Assembly (NCBI GenBank): GCA_017984215.1
Contig: JAGOAA010000007.1
Coordinates: 28,662 to 92,661 of the forward strand
Reading direction: 5' to 3'
DNA: 64,000 nucleotides
Source: Cytophagaceae bacterium
GTDB lineage: Bacteria; Bacteroidota; Bacteroidia; Cytophagales; Spirosomataceae
Shown here piece by piece: positions 54,299 through 63,024 of this stretch; position 1 is the first letter of the stretch; every line of letters starts with the position of its first letter. The position numbers and the translations under genes are program-made. The notes below the pieces were generated by a model that worked only from the letters and a program-made list of their open reading frames with translations, had not been told where the DNA came from and did no database searches.

Positions 54299-56008
54299 AT
54301 GCTAAAGCGAATCTCTGTTCTTGTTCTATCAATAGCTGTTTTCTCTTGTTCCAAAGAGATTATCCAACAAAAACTTACTGTTGATTGGATTCCTTTAAAT
54401 GGAGGAACTGTTTCCCCGCCAACCAATGCCTTTGAAAAAGGTACAATGGTTTCAATGACTGCTACACCAGCTGGAGAATATACATTTAAACAATGGAGTG
54501 GAAGCTTATCTGGAACGAACAATCCTGCTCCACTTACAATCGATTCTGACAAACAAGTGACGGGTGTGTTTGAGAAACGACAATATCCATTGACGTTAGC
54601 TATAGAAGGAAGTGGTACCGTGAAGGAAGAGGTAATTGCCATTGCACCCCAGGCTCAGTATCCGTCAGGAACAACAGTGAGATTGACTCCTCAGCCAGCT
54701 GATAAATTTGAGTTTGGTGGTTGGTCAGGAGATTTAACAAGCTCATCAAATCCTTTGGATCTGAAAATTGATAAAGCGATAAGTCTGAAAGCGCTGTTTC
54801 AGAAAATTAAATTTCCAGGTTATCGAGTAGATCCCAATGCGAAGAAATTAGGAACCGATTATTGGGAAAATACGCCCGTATTGAGTGATTTAATCATAGG
54901 CGTATTTCAAAAGAATTTTGAGGTATATGCTCCTCCCCAAGGAGATGCCTATTGCGCATGGACGCAAGCAATATGTAATGGTGATTTCAATAATGATGGT
55001 TTTATCGACGTCTTTAATGCCGGTAGTGCATTTGGTGGACAAAAATCTAGGTTAAGTTTTTTGATTTGGAATCCTTCGACCCAAATTTTTGATGAGAAGA
55101 ACTTGATAAATAATAAAACCAATTTTATTGGAGCTCCAACCAAGGTTTCACCCATTTACCTGAATGAAGATAATTATGTTGATTTAGTCATTTTTGGACA
55201 TCAAGATGAATCTTCACCAAAGAATAGAATAGAACCTATTACTGTTTGTTTAAGTGATGGTAAAGGAGGGTATGATTTAACTGAATTGGTTTTACAACCA
55301 CCATTGCCCGATGTATCTGTTGTTTATGAGCATGGATCTGTGGCCGATTTAAATGGAGATAAAATGCCTGATTTGTTGATTATGGCAAACCCAAGAGTAT
55401 ATGTTTTTTGGGGAATTCCTACATTCCCTTATTTTACGAATAAGGATTTTATCGTCTCCGAAAGAAATGATTTTCCGTTTTATTGCAAAATAAAAGATGT
55501 AAATAAGGATGGTATAAATGATGCAATCATTGGTACCAATGTCGATAATCAAATATTTTTAAATGATGGCAAAGGAACAGTCCTGACAAATAAAATAAGC
55601 GTGCCATATGTTACCAATGGAAATGTATTTGATTACATCGTTGACGACATAAATTCAGACGGCTTAAATGATTTCATTAATATTAGTGCTACAAATCATC
55701 TCGATTGGGCGATAGATGCTTACATACAGCAGAAGGACGGCTCATTTAAAAGAGATGTTAGTTGGATAGAATACGCATCCGGTAGTAAGCGAGGCAATTT
55801 TCGTAATAAACTAATCTATTATGATTTTGATGGTGATGGGCAAAAAGACATTACCTATTCAGATACGGGGATGGATCCATACACCAGTCCGACCAATGAA
55901 ATTAAAAGTAAAACGGTATTTATCCGGAGTGGCAACAAGTTTGTGGAAAAGGATTTTTTCCAATTTGATTCCTACGCGAAGGAGTTAAAGGATAAGTATT
56001 ATAAATAG
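54299..56008 (+). CDS. Surface lipoprotein with InlB-type B-repeats and FG-GAP domain, copy 3
   Basis: 569 residues, lipobox AVFSCSKE with Cys17. Residues 25-170 repeat the two-module head of the genes at 22636 and 24282 (LNGGTVSPPTNAFEKG, KQVTGVFEKRQYPLTLAIEG, QAQYPSGTTVRLTPQ), with protein similarity well above DNA similarity. The body has FG-GAP motifs (DFNNDGFIDVF, DLNGDKMPDLL, DVNKDGINDAI, DFDGDGQKDIT). The gene stands alone 28 kb from its relatives, so it is a dispersed paralogue. It ends before a long palindromic terminator. Confidence 0.8.
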   Translation: MLKRISVLVLSIAVFSCSKEIIQQKLTVDWIPLNGGTVSPPTNAFEKGTMVSMTATPAGEYTFKQWSGSLSGTNNPAPLTIDSDKQVTGVFEKRQYPLTLAIEGSGTVKEEVIAIAPQAQYPSGTTVRLTPQPADKFEFGGWSGDLTSSSNPLDLKIDKAISLKALFQKIKFPGYRVDPNAKKLGTDYWENTPVLSDLIIGVFQKNFEVYAPPQGDAYCAWTQAICNGDFNNDGFIDVFNAGSAFGGQKSRLSFLIWNPSTQIFDEKNLINNKTNFIGAPTKVSPIYLNEDNYVDLVIFGHQDESSPKNRIEPITVCLSDGKGGYDLTELVLQPPLPDVSVVYEHGSVADLNGDKMPDLLIMANPRVYVFWGIPTFPYFTNKDFIVSERNDFPFYCKIKDVNKDGINDAIIGTNVDNQIFLNDGKGTVLTNKISVPYVTNGNVFDYIVDDINSDGLNDFINISATNHLDWAIDAYIQQKDGSFKRDVSWIEYASGSKRGNFRNKLIYYDFDGDGQKDITYSDTGMDPYTSPTNEIKSKTVFIRSGNKFVEKDFFQFDSYAKELKDKYYK

Positions 56009-56060
56009 TTGACTTTTGAAATTTGAGACACAGTTTGCTAGCCTAGCCGTAAAATAAAAA

Positions 56061-56090
56061 AAAACCACCTCATATGAGGTGGTTTTGTGG
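56061..56090 (+). terminator. Palindromic terminator (26 bp) after lipoprotein copy 3
   Basis: Positions 56061-56086 form a perfect palindrome (AAAACCACCTCAT and its complement, no loop), preceded by A and followed by T-rich sequence. It can act on both strands. The composition becomes more AT-rich just beyond it. Confidence 0.75.
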
Positions 56091-56386
56091 TCCCACTAGA
56101 ATGGACACTTATATTTTGAAATATTCACTAAGTAAATAAAACCGTCAAAATATAACATCTGACCCATTTTACTTTCGAATCTAATCGTACGCTAATTGAT
56201 TAAAATCGGTTTCAAATATGATGGTTTTGCAATTACCATATTATAAATTAGGGAATTAAATTGACCCATCTATTTTTGATTACTGCTCCCTTAATAGGTG
56301 AAATGTTGCAGCCTTTTTCATTGCTTGAGCTTCCGTCCATCAAGAAATTAAAGCGTTAAATTCCTTTTTTGGCGGCTGCCATATCA
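56091..56386. other. AT-rich junction region with a 10-bp inverted repeat
   Basis: No gene. TATATTTTGA (56110-56119) and TCAAAATATA (56145-56154) form a perfect 10-bp inverted repeat with a 25-nt spacer. The tail of the dispersed repeat lies at 56273-56333. The region may be the left edge of the acquired segment. Confidence 0.45.
56273..56333 (+). repeat. Dispersed repeat, copy 1 (right part only)
   Basis: This 61-nt stretch, with GCTCCCTTAATAGGTG and AATGTTGCAGCC, aligns without gaps to 58950-59010 with about seven or eight differences. The left part with the hairpin is missing. It lies 53 nt after the TonB receptor stop and has the same orientation as the other copies. Confidence 0.75.
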
Positions 56387-58798
56387 TTAAAATTTATTAC
56401 TATATCCGAGTCGTATTACTTGGGTTTCATAATAGTCGTCACTCGTATAATAAAATCCTTGACCTTGGATATCTTTTTTAATTACCATTGTGTTTAGCAA
56501 GTCTGTTGCGTTAAAAAACAATTCCCCCTTTCCTTTTTGAATTGCTTTTTTTAATCCGAAGTCTAACGAAAACCTTGATTTTATTTTGCCTTGTGGAATA
56601 ATATCTGGCGCTAAATATATGGCTGTTATTTGTGCGTCAATATTGTTAGGAAAATGAAACGAGTTATTCATTTTTATGTTTCCTGAATATATTTCTTGTT
56701 GGTCCGCTGAAAATGTATTTGTTAAAGGGTATTTGTTAACAACCGTAAATGCATCAATCTGATTTCTGTATCCATTTAAATTGATATTGAATGAATATAA
56801 TTTAGAAATTTCTTGTTCTAAAACCATCTCAACCCCGGTATTGTAGCTTTTATTTGCGTTTTGAAATACGGCATAAATTAAATTGCTTGGTGGAACGGTG
56901 CTTGAAATTCTTGTGATAGTTCCATCAGCAAATCGATGATAAATAGCATTGTATAAACTGCCTTTTCCCCAACTTTTTTTATAGCCCAATTCTATCGAAT
57001 TTGTAAATTGTGGGCGCAATGCAGGATTACCAACTTTAATTATTTCTGCGTCATCATATTTTGGGAATATTCGAATATCTACTTCATTAGGTCGGTCAAC
57101 TCTTCGGTTGTAGAAAAAAGAAATTTTATTGTTTTCATCTAATTTGTATCCCAAACGCAAATTTGGGAAAGGCTGGGTGTAATTATACCCATCGCTTTTA
57201 TAAACGATATGGTCAGGATTTACATCATACTGTATTTTTACATATTCCACTCGTAATCCTATTTCGGCTTCCCATTGTTTGTTTTCAAAAATGTAGTTGC
57301 CATAAACCGCAGGTATTAATTCTTTATAAGTTGCCCAACCACCAGCATTGATGTCTAAAATAGAATTTACCCCTGGAATAAACTGCATATTGGTTGGAAT
57401 ATTTCTATTACGAAATTTTATGCCTGTTTCTATTCGTCCGTATTTAAGCGGTTTTATATAGTCAAAATTTAAATCATACACCTGCTCATCTGACAATAAC
57501 TTAAACGCATCCGTTCCAGTGGAGGTTGGCAAATAATTGTCATAAAAGTATTTTTCATCTTCTCGATGAAATGTATAATTGAAACCAATGTTTAGTAAAT
57601 GTCCCGCTTCTATAAATTTATGCTGATAATTTGCAGTTGCCATTAGGGTCGTTTTTAATTCATCTTCTAAAAACTGCCAAAGTCTTTTTCGTTCTGAAAA
57701 ATCGCCGTTAAAAAAGGGTTGGTCCCCTCGGTCTATAATTTTTTCACTGCCAAACAGACCTGAAATAGTCAATGAGTTTTGGTCATTGATTGCATAATCA
57801 ACTCCAGATTTGAGTGTTGTAAAATGTGTATTTCTATTCCGTTTTAGTTGTGAATTTCTGACTTCCCCATTATCATATTTTCGTGTTACATATTCATTTT
57901 TATTAAGCGTTTCAGTGTAAAGATAATCGCCTTGAAAAAATACATTTATATTATTTTTCTTGTAATTCAGCGATACGCTTGGATTTATTTTCGGTGTAAA
58001 AGTGTACTGCGGTCTTATCGTTGGTAAATTTTCCTTTCGCTCCCATAGCGACCCTAAACCTGTTGTAAAACCTACTTTACCATTAAACCCTTCTTTCTTA
58101 TTTTTTTTGTAAATGATGTTAATTATTCCGGCGTTCCCGTTGGCGTCATATTTGGCAGACGGATTGTTGATAATTTCAATTTTTTCAATGGCAGAAGCCG
58201 GAATATTATCTAATCCAGTTTGGTTGCCAAAACCTGTCAATGCTGTTTGTTTACCATCAATAAGAACGGTTACTTTATCATTCCCACGCAACTGAACTTT
58301 TCCGTCTTGTACAGTTACACCTGGCAAATTTTGCATTGCTTGAAGTACTGAACCTCCATTTTGACTAATATTGCCTTTCAAAGAAAATGTTTTTTTATCC
58401 ATTTCCTCGCTTATTCCGGCTGTTTTTCCTATTACAGAAACTTCTTGTAATTCGGTGGATTTTTCTTCTATCTCAATGGTTTTAATATCAAGATATTCAG
58501 ATAAATTCCCTATAAAAAGTGTCTTTTTTGTTGGTTTATAGCCTACAAAGGAAACTTCTAAATAGTAGTTGCCTGATTTTATCTTTGATATTGAAAACCG
58601 TCCATCTTCGTTGGAAACAGTACCACTTATAAAACTACTGTCTTTTTCGGTTTTCAAAACTACATTTACATAAGGCAAATTAGCTTTGCTATTTTTGTCT
58701 TTTACAATTCCTGATAAGGTTACGTTAGTCTGAGCTTTTGTGATTGAGAAAATAAAACATTGAAAAATTATAATGAACAAAAATCTTAATCGTTTCAT
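56387..58798 (-). CDS. TonB-dependent outer-membrane receptor with CarboxypepD-like N-terminal domain
   Basis: 803 residues from the ATG at 58798 (MKRLRFLFIIIFQ), giving a signal peptide ending at ITKAQT; the longer frame to 58885 reads into the repeat and is rejected. Residues 25-110 are the carboxypeptidase regulatory-like domain (GIVKDKNSKANLPYVNVVLK, YYLEVSFVGYKPTKK). A plug domain follows (LQAMQNLPGVTVQDG, VTVLIDGKQTALTG, SAIEKIEIINNPSAKYD), then the outer-membrane beta-barrel family region to the end (YYETQVIRLGYSNKF). It probably takes up a metal complex, given the metal genes nearby; the substrate is not shown by the sequence. Confidence 0.88.
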   Translation of the reverse strand: MKRLRFLFIIIFQCFIFSITKAQTNVTLSGIVKDKNSKANLPYVNVVLKTEKDSSFISGTVSNEDGRFSISKIKSGNYYLEVSFVGYKPTKKTLFIGNLSEYLDIKTIEIEEKSTELQEVSVIGKTAGISEEMDKKTFSLKGNISQNGGSVLQAMQNLPGVTVQDGKVQLRGNDKVTVLIDGKQTALTGFGNQTGLDNIPASAIEKIEIINNPSAKYDANGNAGIINIIYKKNKKEGFNGKVGFTTGLGSLWERKENLPTIRPQYTFTPKINPSVSLNYKKNNINVFFQGDYLYTETLNKNEYVTRKYDNGEVRNSQLKRNRNTHFTTLKSGVDYAINDQNSLTISGLFGSEKIIDRGDQPFFNGDFSERKRLWQFLEDELKTTLMATANYQHKFIEAGHLLNIGFNYTFHREDEKYFYDNYLPTSTGTDAFKLLSDEQVYDLNFDYIKPLKYGRIETGIKFRNRNIPTNMQFIPGVNSILDINAGGWATYKELIPAVYGNYIFENKQWEAEIGLRVEYVKIQYDVNPDHIVYKSDGYNYTQPFPNLRLGYKLDENNKISFFYNRRVDRPNEVDIRIFPKYDDAEIIKVGNPALRPQFTNSIELGYKKSWGKGSLYNAIYHRFADGTITRISSTVPPSNLIYAVFQNANKSYNTGVEMVLEQEISKLYSFNINLNGYRNQIDAFTVVNKYPLTNTFSADQQEIYSGNIKMNNSFHFPNNIDAQITAIYLAPDIIPQGKIKSRFSLDFGLKKAIQKGKGELFFNATDLLNTMVIKKDIQGQGFYYTSDDYYETQVIRLGYSNKF

Positions 58799-58815
58799 AT
58801 TCCCTTGTTTTTTGA

Positions 58816-58823
58816 CAAATTTA
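58816..58823 (-). promoter_or_regulatory. Candidate -7 element of the TonB receptor gene
   Basis: Read on the minus strand, TAAATTTG matches TAnnTTTG exactly, 17 nt before the ATG at 58798. No clear TTTG at the -33 spacing. Confidence 0.45.
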
Positions 58824-58867
58824 ATCAAAAGCACACTTCTTTTACGAAAAATGAGGTATTGAAATTG

Positions 58868-58989
58868 AAAAAGATGCAACCACAAAAAATGTCTCTTTAC
58901 AGAAAGATATGATGGTTTTTAAACAAAAAAAGAGGTCGAAATGACCTCTTTTTGATTTGTGCTCCCTTAATAGGGGGAATGTTGCAGCC
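58868..58989 (+). repeat. Dispersed 122-bp repeat, copy 2
   Basis: It aligns without gaps to 60793-60914 with seven differences in 122 positions. Inside is a perfect 11-bp terminator-type hairpin (58927-58953: AAAAAGAGGTC, loop GAAAT). Near the ends are TGCAAC (58875-58880) and GTTGCA (58981-58986), an inverted pair. To the right the similarity to copy 1 continues to 59010. It separates the TonB gene from the ABC transporter genes. Confidence 0.85.
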
Positions 58990-59136
58990 ATTTTCATTGT
59001 TTGAGCTTGCATATTCAAGTAAACATAGGGCCTGATTTCATAATTGAAAAACTCCTTTAATGTAATTTATAGCGTAGCATTGTCTTTAATTCTTTTATTT
59101 TACACCTTATAATCCTTAAAATAAGGTAAACAACAA

Positions 59137-60054
59137 ATGAAAGAATATTTTGCACTTCAATTTACTATGACAAATCGTCGGTTACGGGATGCAGGAGTTG
59201 TGCCAATATTCGCCTATTTCATTTTAACAATAGGTTTTTATCTCCTCTCAACTTATCTATTCAAAACGACAGAATTTGCTGTATATATATTTCCATTTCT
59301 CTACATAAATCTTGTTGGAAGACTTTCAGAAACGCGGCGATGTGAATTTTTAACTATTTGTTTTGGAGACACCCAATTTAAAAAAATTAGAATAGCCGAA
59401 AATCTCATTTGCACCATACCATTCGTATCATTTTTATTTTACAAGCAACTTATTATACCCATTGCATTCATTTTACTTTTATCAATAATTTTAGCACTTT
59501 TAAATTTTCGCACTACATTCAATTACACGATTTATACCCCTTTTTCTAAAAGGCCATTTGAATTTACAACTGGGTATAGAAATACTTTCCCTTTATTTAT
59601 AATAGCGTATGCACTTGTCATCATAGCCGCGAACGTAAATAACTTCAACTTAGGTATATTCTCATTGATGATTGTTTTTGGCTCATCATTGAGTTTTTAT
59701 TTATCCACAGAAAACGAATACTTTGTTTGGAACTACAGTCTCAATTCGAGAAACTTCTTACTAAATAAAATAAGAACAGCACTCTTATATTCCTCGGCAC
59801 TCGCAATTCCAATAGTGGTATTACTTTCATTCTATTTTCAACAAAGTATAGGCCTCCTCTTCATCTTCTTGCTGATTGGTTGGGGGTGGGTAATTTGCGC
59901 CATAGTAACCAAGTATTCCTCTTACCCAAATGAAATAAATATCCCCAATGGCATACTTCTAGCACTTTGCTTAACGCTCCCCCCAATGCTTATAATTTTA
60001 ACTCCTATCTTATTTTATAAAGCCGAAAAACGTCTTAAAAACATATTGAAATGA
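59137..60054 (+). CDS. ABC transporter membrane subunit
   Basis: 305 residues with about eight hydrophobic segments, no signal peptide. The topology and the overlap of 4 nt with the ATPase gene show it to be the permease of a two-gene ABC system. The N-terminus (MKEYFALQFTMTNRRLRDAG) and a hydrophilic segment with RTTFNYTIYTPFSKRPFEF resemble a small family of Bacteroidota permeases; I do not know its substrate. The gene pair is bounded on both sides by copies of the 122-bp repeat. Confidence 0.7.
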   Translation: MKEYFALQFTMTNRRLRDAGVVPIFAYFILTIGFYLLSTYLFKTTEFAVYIFPFLYINLVGRLSETRRCEFLTICFGDTQFKKIRIAENLICTIPFVSFLFYKQLIIPIAFILLLSIILALLNFRTTFNYTIYTPFSKRPFEFTTGYRNTFPLFIIAYALVIIAANVNNFNLGIFSLMIVFGSSLSFYLSTENEYFVWNYSLNSRNFLLNKIRTALLYSSALAIPIVVLLSFYFQQSIGLLFIFLLIGWGWVICAIVTKYSSYPNEINIPNGILLALCLTLPPMLIILTPILFYKAEKRLKNILK

Positions 60055-60731
60055 TAACAATTCAAGATTTAACGATGAGTTATGGAAATCATACGATTCT
60101 AAAAAATATCAATATCGAATTTGATGAAGGAAAAGTTTATGGGATTGTAGGTAAAAATGGGGCTGGAAAAACATCTCTTTTTCGGTGTATAGCAGGATTA
60201 GAAAAGTATGACGGGATTATAAATTCTAGCCACAATCCACTAAAAAATTATCTTGGTTTATTACTTACAGAGCCGTTCTTTTTTGAAAAAATTACAGGGA
60301 AAGAGTATATCCAATTGCTTTGTAATGCGAGGAAGATGCCAATAAATGATATTGAAAGTAGAAACATCTTTGAATTACCATTAAACCAATATGCAACGAC
60401 ATATTCAACAGGAATGAAGAAGAAGTTAGCATTAACAGCCATTTTATTACAGCGTAATGAATACTTTATACTTGACGAGCCTTTTAACGGAGTTGACATA
60501 GAAAGTAACATCCTCTTAACAGAGATTATTCATACCTTAAAAAAGCTTGGAAAGACTGTTATTATATCATCTCATATTTTCTCCACCCTAAGTGATACGT
60601 GCGACGAAATCAATTTGCTAAGTGAAGGAAGTATTGTAAAATCAGTTCAAAGAGAAGACTTTCAATCGCTAGAAACGGAAATGAAACAAATGACCGTTGG
60701 AAATAGAATTGAAAAATTAGGCCTTCATTAA
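60051..60731 (+). CDS. ABC transporter ATP-binding subunit
   Basis: 226 residues. Walker A GKNGAGKT at residues 34-41, signature YSTGMKKKLA near 118-127, Walker B YFILDEPFNGVD near 138-149 and the switch His in VIISSHIF. It resembles the exporter-type ATPases of small drug, peptide or lantibiotic systems (CcmA/BcrA-like). It couples by overlap with the permease gene. The final 30 residues are an extended tail. The terminator in repeat copy 3 ends the unit. Confidence 0.9.
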   Translation: MITIQDLTMSYGNHTILKNINIEFDEGKVYGIVGKNGAGKTSLFRCIAGLEKYDGIINSSHNPLKNYLGLLLTEPFFFEKITGKEYIQLLCNARKMPINDIESRNIFELPLNQYATTYSTGMKKKLALTAILLQRNEYFILDEPFNGVDIESNILLTEIIHTLKKLGKTVIISSHIFSTLSDTCDEINLLSEGSIVKSVQREDFQSLETEMKQMTVGNRIEKLGLH

Positions 60732-60792
60732 AATCTAAGCTAAAAATGACTTTGGGTTGCAACTTTATCTTAAACCTATGATTAAAAAGTAT

Positions 60793-60914
60793 AAAAAGTT
60801 GCAATCACAAAAAATGTGTCTTGACAGAAAGATATGGTGGTTTTTAAACAAAAAAAGAGGTCGAAATGACCTCTTTTTGATTTATGCTCCCTTAATAGGT
60901 GGAATGTTGCAGCC
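60793..60914 (+). repeat. Dispersed 122-bp repeat, copy 3
   Basis: The partner of 58868-58989 (115 of 122 positions identical). The internal hairpin is at 60852-60878 and can end the ABC transporter transcript. After 60914 the sequence no longer matches the other copies. Confidence 0.85.
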
Positions 60915-60964
60915 GAAATTGTCAAAAATACTCCTCAAATAGTCTTTAACTTATTCTATTTTCA

Positions 60965-61414
60965 TTAATGCTTGGAATGTGTTTTCATATCCATTTGGTT
61001 TTGGAAACAGTGTAAAGCACAGGCAACTCCTTTTAATGATTTGTGAACATTTCCGATAACCGCCCCTTTGGCATCTTTAATATTACAAGTTTCTTTATCG
61101 AAATCCTCAATGGTAAAAATGATATTCCCTTTTTCATCAAAATAGGTTTTCCCGTCTTTCCCCATTTTTCCCATCATTTTCCCATTTTCGTCCTTTAAAA
61201 TTCCATTAGCTCCAAGAAACCCTAATTTTTTTCCCTTCGAATCACTAATAATTTTATCTTTTGATACGGTACCGGTTTTTACACCGTCAAAATAAATATC
61301 TCCCTTGGCATTTAAAATCAAGTGGCCTTTGCTGTCTCTCGGCTGTTGGGCTAAAGCTGAAAACGTGCTTAACAATACGAATGCAATGGAAAAAATAAAC
61401 GATGACTTTTTCAT
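60965..61414 (-). CDS. Small secreted repeat protein of the metal-resistance region
   Basis: 149 residues from the ATG at 61414 (MKKSSFIFSIAFVLL); the frame to 61453 adds a non-signal leader. The signal peptide ends near ALAQQP. The mature part is built of short beta turns of the type D-x-x-G-x (LILNAKGDIYFDG, ISDSKGKKLGFLG, LKDENGKMMGKMG, TYFDEKGNIIF). The C-terminal part has two Cys (KGVACALHC) and a His-rich end (MDMKTHSKH), so metal binding is possible. Its neighbours to the right are metal genes in the opposite direction. Confidence 0.55.
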   Translation of the reverse strand: MKKSSFIFSIAFVLLSTFSALAQQPRDSKGHLILNAKGDIYFDGVKTGTVSKDKIISDSKGKKLGFLGANGILKDENGKMMGKMGKDGKTYFDEKGNIIFTIEDFDKETCNIKDAKGAVIGNVHKSLKGVACALHCFQNQMDMKTHSKH

Positions 61415-61440
61415 GATTTGTTTATTTAGATAGTTAAAAT

Positions 61441-61448
61441 CAAATGTA
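61441..61448 (-). promoter_or_regulatory. Candidate -7 element of the small repeat protein gene
   Basis: On the minus strand TACATTTG matches TAnnTTTG exactly, 26 nt before the ATG at 61414. Confidence 0.4.
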
Positions 61449-61649
61449 ACCATATAAATATTGTTGAATTAATTTCGATATATGACATTCATCACCTTTT
61501 CATTCATTATAAAAGCAGACAATATCGTTAATTATGAAATAAAACAGCACTTTATTTAATTTGAATGAAGTATTATGAAATATTGGATTTTGGAAAAATT
61601 AAATATTAGAATTTAAAACAAATTCGTACTTTTAAGCGTTTTAAAATTT

Positions 61650-62033
61650 ATGCTGCAAAAATTCCAAATACTGCTCATAATTACAATTCTTGGCTGTCTT
61701 ACGACACCCGTAAAATCCTATGCATGTGGAACAAAGCACACTAAAGAAGAAAAATCATGTTGTTTGAAAGAAAAACCTGAGAAATCTAATAAAGATAATT
61801 GTTGCGGAAAACACAAAATGACCGGACAAAACGAAGGGAACAGTTGTGGAGGGAATTGTGATAATTCTACGTGCAGTTGCCCATCACCTTTCTCCACATT
61901 GGTAATACCTGATTTTTTAGTAAAATTTAATATCAATACATTCACAGCTCGCAATTCAGTAAAATCGTTTTATAACCAAACTTACCATTCATCAGGTTTT
62001 GGTTACATTTGGACACCCCCCAATATAGGTTAA
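61650..62033 (+). CDS. Small secreted Cys-rich protein of the copper-resistance type
   Basis: 127 residues with a signal peptide (LLIITILGCLTTPVKSYA). The middle has 12 Cys, mostly in pairs or short spacings (KSCCLKEK, DNCCGKHK, NSCGGNCDNSTCSCPSP), mixed with Lys and His, a pattern fit for binding soft metals such as Cu(I). The C-terminal 45 residues are apolar and lack Cys. It lies 90 nt before the HMA/DUF3347 gene. No named family is recognised by eye. Confidence 0.6.
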   Translation: MLQKFQILLIITILGCLTTPVKSYACGTKHTKEEKSCCLKEKPEKSNKDNCCGKHKMTGQNEGNSCGGNCDNSTCSCPSPFSTLVIPDFLVKFNINTFTARNSVKSFYNQTYHSSGFGYIWTPPNIG

Positions 62034-62122
62034 TTTATTACCTTGACAGCCATTGGTCTGTCTTATCGGAAGCAAAGTATTGCTTTAAAAATCAATTGTT
62101 TTTTACGTAAAATTATTAAAAA

Positions 62123-62983
62123 ATGAAATCAATAAAATTATTGATGGCAATAACATTATTGCTATCCATCTCGACATGTTTTGCAGAAATTAAAAATGCC
62201 AAGGTAGAAACTGTTCACATTTATGGAAATTGTTCTATCTGTAAAAAGACCATCGAATCGGCGGCCAATGTAAAGGATATTGTTCAGGTGGAATGGAATA
62301 AGGATACAAAAATGGCCTTCATAACCTATGATGAAAAGAAAACAAATCAGGATGAAATTCTAAAACGAATTGGTTTGGCAGGTTATGATAGCGACAAATT
62401 TCTCGCTCCTGACAATGTTTATGCTAAACTTGAAATTTGTTGCCAATATGAACGGACAGGAAAAGTTGTTGCAAAAGTTGAAGAATTAAAAGCTGTAAGT
62501 CTTGATGTGGAAGAAAAAGTTGTCATGCCAATTTTAGTAACAAAAACACAAGGAGTGCAACTAAAAGAGGTCTTCGATTCTTATTTTGCAGTCAAAGATG
62601 CTTTGGTAAAAACGGATGGTAGCTTGGCAGCCACCAAAGCTGTTTTGCTGTTAAATTCTATAAACGTAGTTAAAATGGAAAATTTAACGAAAGAAGAACA
62701 TGTAGAATGGATGAAAGTGATGAAAGATTTGATTTTTGATGCGGAACATATTTCGGAGACCAAAGATGCCAGCCATCAAAGAGACCACTTTACATCTCTA
62801 TCTAAAAACATGTATTCGGTGATGAAAGTCTCAAAACAAGAGACACCAACATATTATCAATTTTGTCCAATGGCTAATAAAGGAAAAGGTGCAAATTGGT
62901 TGAGTAAGGAGAATATCGTTAAAAACCCCTATTATGGTTCTAAAATGTTGGGATGTGGTAAAACTGTTGAAACAATAAATTAA
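62123..62983 (+). CDS. Periplasmic HMA-like plus DUF3347-domain metal protein
   Basis: 286 residues with a signal peptide (LLLSISTCFAEIK). The N-terminal unit (residues 28-90) is HMA-like, with the motif YGNCSICKKT placing Cys37 and Cys40, then VQVEWNKDTKMAFITYDE. From about 135 the DUF3347 domain follows (LKEVFDSYFAVKDALVKTDG, HVEWMKVMKDLIFDAEHI, YYQFCPMANKGKGANWLS, NPYYGSKMLGCGKTVE), known from CusB-type and multicopper-related loci. It probably carries copper in the periplasm. Its TAA stop overlaps an ATG in frame with the next gene (TAATG), suggesting coupling. Confidence 0.8.
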   Translation: MKSIKLLMAITLLLSISTCFAEIKNAKVETVHIYGNCSICKKTIESAANVKDIVQVEWNKDTKMAFITYDEKKTNQDEILKRIGLAGYDSDKFLAPDNVYAKLEICCQYERTGKVVAKVEELKAVSLDVEEKVVMPILVTKTQGVQLKEVFDSYFAVKDALVKTDGSLAATKAVLLLNSINVVKMENLTKEEHVEWMKVMKDLIFDAEHISETKDASHQRDHFTSLSKNMYSVMKVSKQETPTYYQFCPMANKGKGANWLSKENIVKNPYYGSKMLGCGKTVETIN

Positions 62984-63024
62984 TGAGCCACTTTATTAAA
63001 AATATGGCTCTTAGTCAATGTAAC

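Noticed and set aside
56091..56270. Possible insertion sequence or tRNA-end remnant near TGGTCCCACTAG
   Set aside because: A short likeness to a tRNA 3' end on the minus strand, but no cloverleaf and no transposase frame could be found.
58868..60914. Canonical integron attC sites in the 122-bp repeats
   Set aside because: There are TGCAAC and GTTGCA near the ends, but they do not fit RYYYAAC/GTTRRRY, inner boxes are not complementary, and no integrase is in the window. I therefore report only a cassette-like arrangement.
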